The position numbers were made by a program, and so were the translations under genes. The notes under the pieces are model-generated. The model ran no database searches, was not told the DNA's origin, and saw only the letters and a list, made by a program, of their open reading frames with translations. This document shows, one piece after another, positions 60,877 to 64,000 of a DNA stretch of 64,000 nucleotides. Each line of letters begins with the position of its first letter. Position 1 is the stretch's first letter. The stretch lies in NCBI GenBank assembly GCA_910579675.1, contig CAJTUF010000013.1, forward strand, positions 1 through 64,000. Direction: 5' to 3'. The stretch comes from an uncultured Muribaculaceae bacterium. GTDB lineage: Bacteria > Bacteroidota > Bacteroidia > Bacteroidales > Muribaculaceae.

Positions 60877-61933
60877 GAGCGGCGTCGAGAATAGTGAGTG
60901 CCGCCATAGCCTCGACCACCGGCACCGCACGTGCCACCACACACGGGTCGTGGCGCCCGCGCGCTCTCAACACAGTGGGCTCACCACCGTCGGTGATGGT
61001 CGGCACATCGCGCAGCAGAGTGGCCACAGGTTTGAACGCCACCCTGAAATAAATGTCGGCTCCATTGCTTATGCCCCCCTGGATGCCTCCCGAATGGTTG
61101 GCGGCAAAGCTGATGCTCCCGTCGACCGGGTCGATCTCAAAGGGGTCGATGGCCTCGCTGCCGCGCATGGATGCTCCGGCAAATCCCATTCCGTAGTCAA
61201 ATCCCTTGGCGGCATTGATGCCGAGCATGGCGGCCCCGAGCATAGCGTGGAGCTTGCCAAACACCGGATCGCCCAATCCTGCAGGACAGCCCTTGACCAC
61301 ACACTCCACGATTCCGCCTATAGTGTCGCCATCGGCTTTCACCTCCTTGATCAGCTCGATCATGCGCGAGGCAGTGGCCGGATCAGGACACCGCACTATA
61401 TTGCTGTCTATTACAGCCGGATCGTAAGCGTCGTAAGGGAGGGGGAGCTCTATATCGCCCACGCTGCGGGTGAAAGCATAAATGGATATGCCCATCCTGT
61501 CGAGTGCCTGCGCCGCTATCGCACCGGCGGCCACACGCGCCACGGTCTCACGGGCGCTTGATCGACCCCCTCCGCGGTGGTCACGGATGCCATAGCGGGC
61601 TGTATAAGTATAGTCGGCATGGCTCGGACGGAATGTGTGGGCCATATTGTCGTAGTCGGAGGAGTGATGGTCGGCATTGCGCACCTCAAATGCAATCGGG
61701 GTGCCGGTGGTCACGCCGTCGAGCAATCCAGATAGAATCTCCACCCGGTCGGCCTCGGCGCGGGCAGTAGTGATGGCGCTCTGGCCGGGGCGACGGCGAT
61801 CGAGCGCCCGCTGAACCGATTTGATGTCGATGGCCACTCCGGCCGGCATGCCGTCGAGGATGCCGCCCACGGCGGCTCCATGGCTCTCCCCATAGGTGGT
61901 GAGGCGTAAGATGGTTCCAAAAGTATTACTCAT
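60851..61933 (-). CDS. aroC: Chorismate synthase
   Basis: 360 residues from MSNTFGTILRLTTYGESHG. It makes chorismate from EPSP with reduced FMN. RRPGQSAITT, FRPSHADYTYTARYGIRDHRGGGRSSARET and HPE-like end regions match. The longer frame to 62035 lies in the upstream ybaK gene and is not used. It overlaps ybaK by 8 bases at the start and the ClC gene by 26 at the end. Confidence 0.97.
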   Translation of the reverse strand: MSNTFGTILRLTTYGESHGAAVGGILDGMPAGVAIDIKSVQRALDRRRPGQSAITTARAEADRVEILSGLLDGVTTGTPIAFEVRNADHHSSDYDNMAHTFRPSHADYTYTARYGIRDHRGGGRSSARETVARVAAGAIAAQALDRMGISIYAFTRSVGDIELPLPYDAYDPAVIDSNIVRCPDPATASRMIELIKEVKADGDTIGGIVECVVKGCPAGLGDPVFGKLHAMLGAAMLGINAAKGFDYGMGFAGASMRGSEAIDPFEIDPVDGSISFAANHSGGIQGGISNGADIYFRVAFKPVATLLRDVPTITDGGEPTVLRARGRHDPCVVARAVPVVEAMAALTILDAALMSRCARF

Positions 61934-62426
61934 TGTCGGGCGATGTGGATATATCCTGAAAAGAGGCGCGCGCCACGGCGGCCAGATCGGCCGGAGAGAT
62001 CTCGGCCTGAAGACCGCGCACTCCGGCGCTGACATAGATGGTGTCGAAACCGGTGGCTGTGGCGTCGATAAATGTAGGGAAATGCTTTTTCATGCCTATG
62101 GGCGAGCAGCCGCCGCGTATGTAGCCCGTGAGGGGCAGCAGCTCCTTCATGGCTATCAGCTCGGCTTTCTTGTCGCCCGCGGCCTTGGCCGCTTTCTTGA
62201 GATCGACCTCGCGGTTGCCCGGCACGACACACACAAAGTGGCCCGTGCGCTCGCCATGGAGCACTATGGTCTTGAACACGCGGCGGATATCCTCGCCCAG
62301 CTCCTCTGCCACATGGGCTGCGGCAAGATCGTCGGGATCAACGGTATAGGGGATCAGCCGATAGGCCACGCCGGCCTTGTCGAGCAGGCGCGCCGCATTG
62401 GTCTTGTTGATTTTCTGCTGGCTCAT
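61926..62426 (-). CDS. ybaK: Cys-tRNA(Pro)/Cys-tRNA(Cys) deacylase YbaK
   Basis: 166 residues from MSQQKINKTNAARLL. It hydrolyses mischarged Cys-tRNA(Pro). VFKTIVLHGERTGHFVCVVPGNREVDLKKAAKAAGDKK, with the conserved lysine in VFKT, and GYIRGGCSPIGMKKHFP are typical. The frame start at 62447 lies upstream of the -7 element. It is transcribed with aroC. Confidence 0.95.
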   Translation of the reverse strand: MSQQKINKTNAARLLDKAGVAYRLIPYTVDPDDLAAAHVAEELGEDIRRVFKTIVLHGERTGHFVCVVPGNREVDLKKAAKAAGDKKAELIAMKELLPLTGYIRGGCSPIGMKKHFPTFIDATATGFDTIYVSAGVRGLQAEISPADLAAVARASFQDISTSPDNE

Positions 62427-62434
62427 ATCATCTG

Positions 62435-62442
62435 CAAAGGTA
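62435..62442 (-). promoter_or_regulatory. -7 element of ybaK-aroC
   Basis: Reads TACCTTTG on the minus strand. As with the LysM operon, only 8 bases separate its G from the ATG (62426). Confidence 0.65.
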
Positions 62443-62510
62443 AGCATTTATTTTGGCGGGAGAGCCGCCGCAGCGCAATAATCGCGCCCGGGCGACGTTA
62501 TGTTTTTACG

Positions 62511-63254
62511 ATGAACCGACGATGCCTGAATATCATGCAGCTCATGCGGAGGCCCCTGACAGTGCTTCTGCTGATGATCTGCTGCCTTTCCGCCGAGGGC
62601 CAGAGGCGCAACGACAAGGTGCTCAACCGCCCCTATGCCGACAATAGGGCATGGCATCTCGGATTTGGCGTAGGGGTGCAGACTCTCGATCTCGCCTTTA
62701 CCCACAATGGCTTCACAGCACCCGACGGCAGCACATGGTTTATGGAGCAACCATCGTTTTCGCCCGGCTTCAATGTCAACTTCCTCATCGACTTCCGCCT
62801 CTCCAACTATTTCAACCTCCGACTGTCGCCGGGGATGTATTTCGGCAACCGCGAGGTGAAGATGGTCGACACCACCCTCGGAGGCGAAGATGGCCAGAAT
62901 ATCAAATCGACCTTCGTGGCCCTGCCAGTCGATCTGCGATTCTCGGCAATACGATACGGCAATGTCAAGCCCTATCTCACGGCGGGAGCCATGGCTGTGG
63001 CCGACGTCGCTAAGAAACGCGACGACTATCTGCGTCTCAAGACCTTCGACGCTTATCTCACCATAGGCTTCGGCTGCGACTTCTACCTGCCCTATTTCAA
63101 ACTGAGCCCCGAGCTGAAATTCTGCTTCGGTCTCAGCGACATACTCCAGCACAAGCGTCCTGACCTCGACGAGAATCCGGCCGCGCAAAAGTTCACCCAA
63201 TCGCTCTCCAAGGCTACGTCGTCGATGGTGATACTCACATTTTACTTTGAATGA
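62511..63254 (+). CDS. porT: PorT-family protein of type IX secretion
   Basis: 247 residues counted from the ATG at 62511; starts at 62535 or 62544 are also possible ahead of the signal peptide (RRPLTVLLLMICCLSAEGQ). The barrel shows LNRPYADNRAWHLGFGVGVQTLDLAF, SFSPGFNVNFLIDFRLSNYFNLRLSPGMYF and the closing strand VILTFYFE, as in Bacteroidales PorT. PorT is an outer-membrane protein needed for type IX secretion in Porphyromonas. No clear -7 element was found; tatgtttt at 62499-62506 is one base off. It overlaps the next gene. Confidence 0.85.
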   Translation: MNRRCLNIMQLMRRPLTVLLLMICCLSAEGQRRNDKVLNRPYADNRAWHLGFGVGVQTLDLAFTHNGFTAPDGSTWFMEQPSFSPGFNVNFLIDFRLSNYFNLRLSPGMYFGNREVKMVDTTLGGEDGQNIKSTFVALPVDLRFSAIRYGNVKPYLTAGAMAVADVAKKRDDYLRLKTFDAYLTIGFGCDFYLPYFKLSPELKFCFGLSDILQHKRPDLDENPAAQKFTQSLSKATSSMVILTFYFE

Positions 63255-64000
63255 TGCACCGTCACAATCAGCTTCAACTCACCCTGCCTTTGCGCCTTAT
63301 CCTTGTGTGCGCGGCTCTATGGCTTGGCATAGCCGGGGCCAGCGCCCAATATGCCGAGCCCATGATGAGCCAGTATTATGAGCTCCCGTCATTCTATAAC
63401 CCCGGAGCCATGGGGCGCACCGATTTTATCCGCGTCAGAGCCGGAGGCCGCCTGCAGTGGGTAGGCATCGACCGCGCCCCGGTGTCGGTGGCCGGAGTGG
63501 CCGATATGCCGTTCAAGATTGGCAAGCGGCGGCTCGCAACCGGCCTGGCCCTCCAGCATGAGAGCTACGGCCTCTACCGCAACATGACTCTCGGCGCAAT
63601 GATAGCCTACCGAATGAAATTTCTTGGTGGTACCCTCTCGCCCGGCCTGCGGATAGGCCTCCTCAACCAGAGCTTCAAGGGCTCGGAGGTGTATATCCCC
63701 GATGACGACGACTTCCACAATCCCACCGACGAAGCTCTACCCACGAGCGATGTGGGAGGCAACGCCCTCGACCTCGGAGCGGGCCTCACCTATGAGCGGC
63801 GCGGCTTCATGGCGGGCGTGAGTGTGCTCCACGCCAACTCCCCCACCGTGAGATTCACCTCCGACGGTATCGGGTCGGGAGCGATCAGCGGATCGCGCGA
63901 CGGCACCCCCGGCGACACTCCATCGTCGCCCGAGGGAGTTAAAAATTACGAATTTCATGTAAGCCCCACTCTTTATTTTACCCTTGCGGGCAATATCCCG
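63251..64000 (+). CDS. PorP/SprF-family type IX secretion membrane protein, cut by window end
   Basis: 250 codons are open to the last base, so the gene is incomplete. The start may be 63251 or 63254, both in frame and overlapping the PorT stop (TGATG-like). A signal peptide (TLPLRLILVCAALWLGIAGASAQ) is followed by YAEPMMSQYYELPSFYNPGAMG, the PorP/SprF opening, and the barrel pattern continues. PorP-like proteins help anchor type B cargo such as the CHU_C protein at 26895. The next gene in such loci often is porK, which may lie past the window. Confidence 0.9.
   Translation, partial: MMHRHNQLQLTLPLRLILVCAALWLGIAGASAQYAEPMMSQYYELPSFYNPGAMGRTDFIRVRAGGRLQWVGIDRAPVSVAGVADMPFKIGKRRLATGLALQHESYGLYRNMTLGAMIAYRMKFLGGTLSPGLRIGLLNQSFKGSEVYIPDDDDFHNPTDEALPTSDVGGNALDLGAGLTYERRGFMAGVSVLHANSPTVRFTSDGIGSGAISGSRDGTPGDTPSSPEGVKNYEFHVSPTLYFTLAGNIP

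Noticed and set aside
1..64000. CRISPR arrays, tRNA or rRNA genes
   Set aside because: No regularly spaced repeats and no tRNA T-arm or rRNA core sequences were noticed in the gaps between genes.

Overview
The window reads as chromosome of a G+C-rich member of the Bacteroidales, most likely family Muribaculaceae or a close relative. The family assignment is inference. It rests on many upstream regions carrying the Bacteroidetes -7 element TAnnTTTG (often with TTG or TTTG about 20 bases further up), on a SusC/SusD pair, on PorT and PorP/SprF type IX secretion proteins, on a CHU_C cargo domain, and on Bacteroidetes families such as PCMD, GLPGLI, the DUF5128 propeller and a LysM-receptor protein. 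No rRNA, tRNA, CRISPR array or prophage was seen.

Layout. 1-2.1 kb: a very small SF1 helicase-like ATPase followed by a decayed, gene-free stretch that holds an 18-bp inverted repeat and the stump of an adenylation-domain gene. 2.1-14.5 kb (mostly minus): two paralogous PCMD surface proteins around alaS, merR (plus), an overlapping LysM-receptor/outer-membrane/ABC set and DUF805. 14.8-32.3 kb: aminotransferase and M16 peptidase; nadC and rlmH from interlocked promoters; a metF-holB-addB-hemW run; a CHU_C cargo protein with a lytic transglycosylase and uvrA. 32.4-36.3 kb (minus): a lipoprotein and two NSS transporters around a small coupled membrane protein.

36.4-38.7 kb is the most unusual part: a REP-associated tyrosine transposase (RAYT) flanked by its own palindromic REP sequences, with a further REP beyond an A+T-rich propeller lipoprotein gene. 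38.7-46 kb holds a GH29 fucosidase, a GLPGLI gene, a GntR-controlled ABC operon with a visible operator, and a GH109-type enzyme. The two glycosidases suggest use of host mucin-type glycans. 46.2-52.8 kb is metabolic and housekeeping (cysK, an EEP-fold enzyme, gdhA, and rplY-pth-hsp15 with a TlpA lipoprotein). 53.1-58 kb is an orphan SusC/SusD locus. 58-64 kb carries M48 peptidase, ClC, aroC, ybaK, then PorT and a PorP/SprF gene cut by the window end.

How it fits together: glycan release (GH29, GH109), uptake (SusCD) and surface export (PorT, PorP/SprF, CHU_C cargo, PCMD proteins with sorting-like tails) match a gut glycan-feeding anaerobe. Start codons were moved inward wherever a -7 element, a signal peptide or homologous N-termini showed that the longest open frame was too long. 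All calls rest on reading the sequence; no database search was run.
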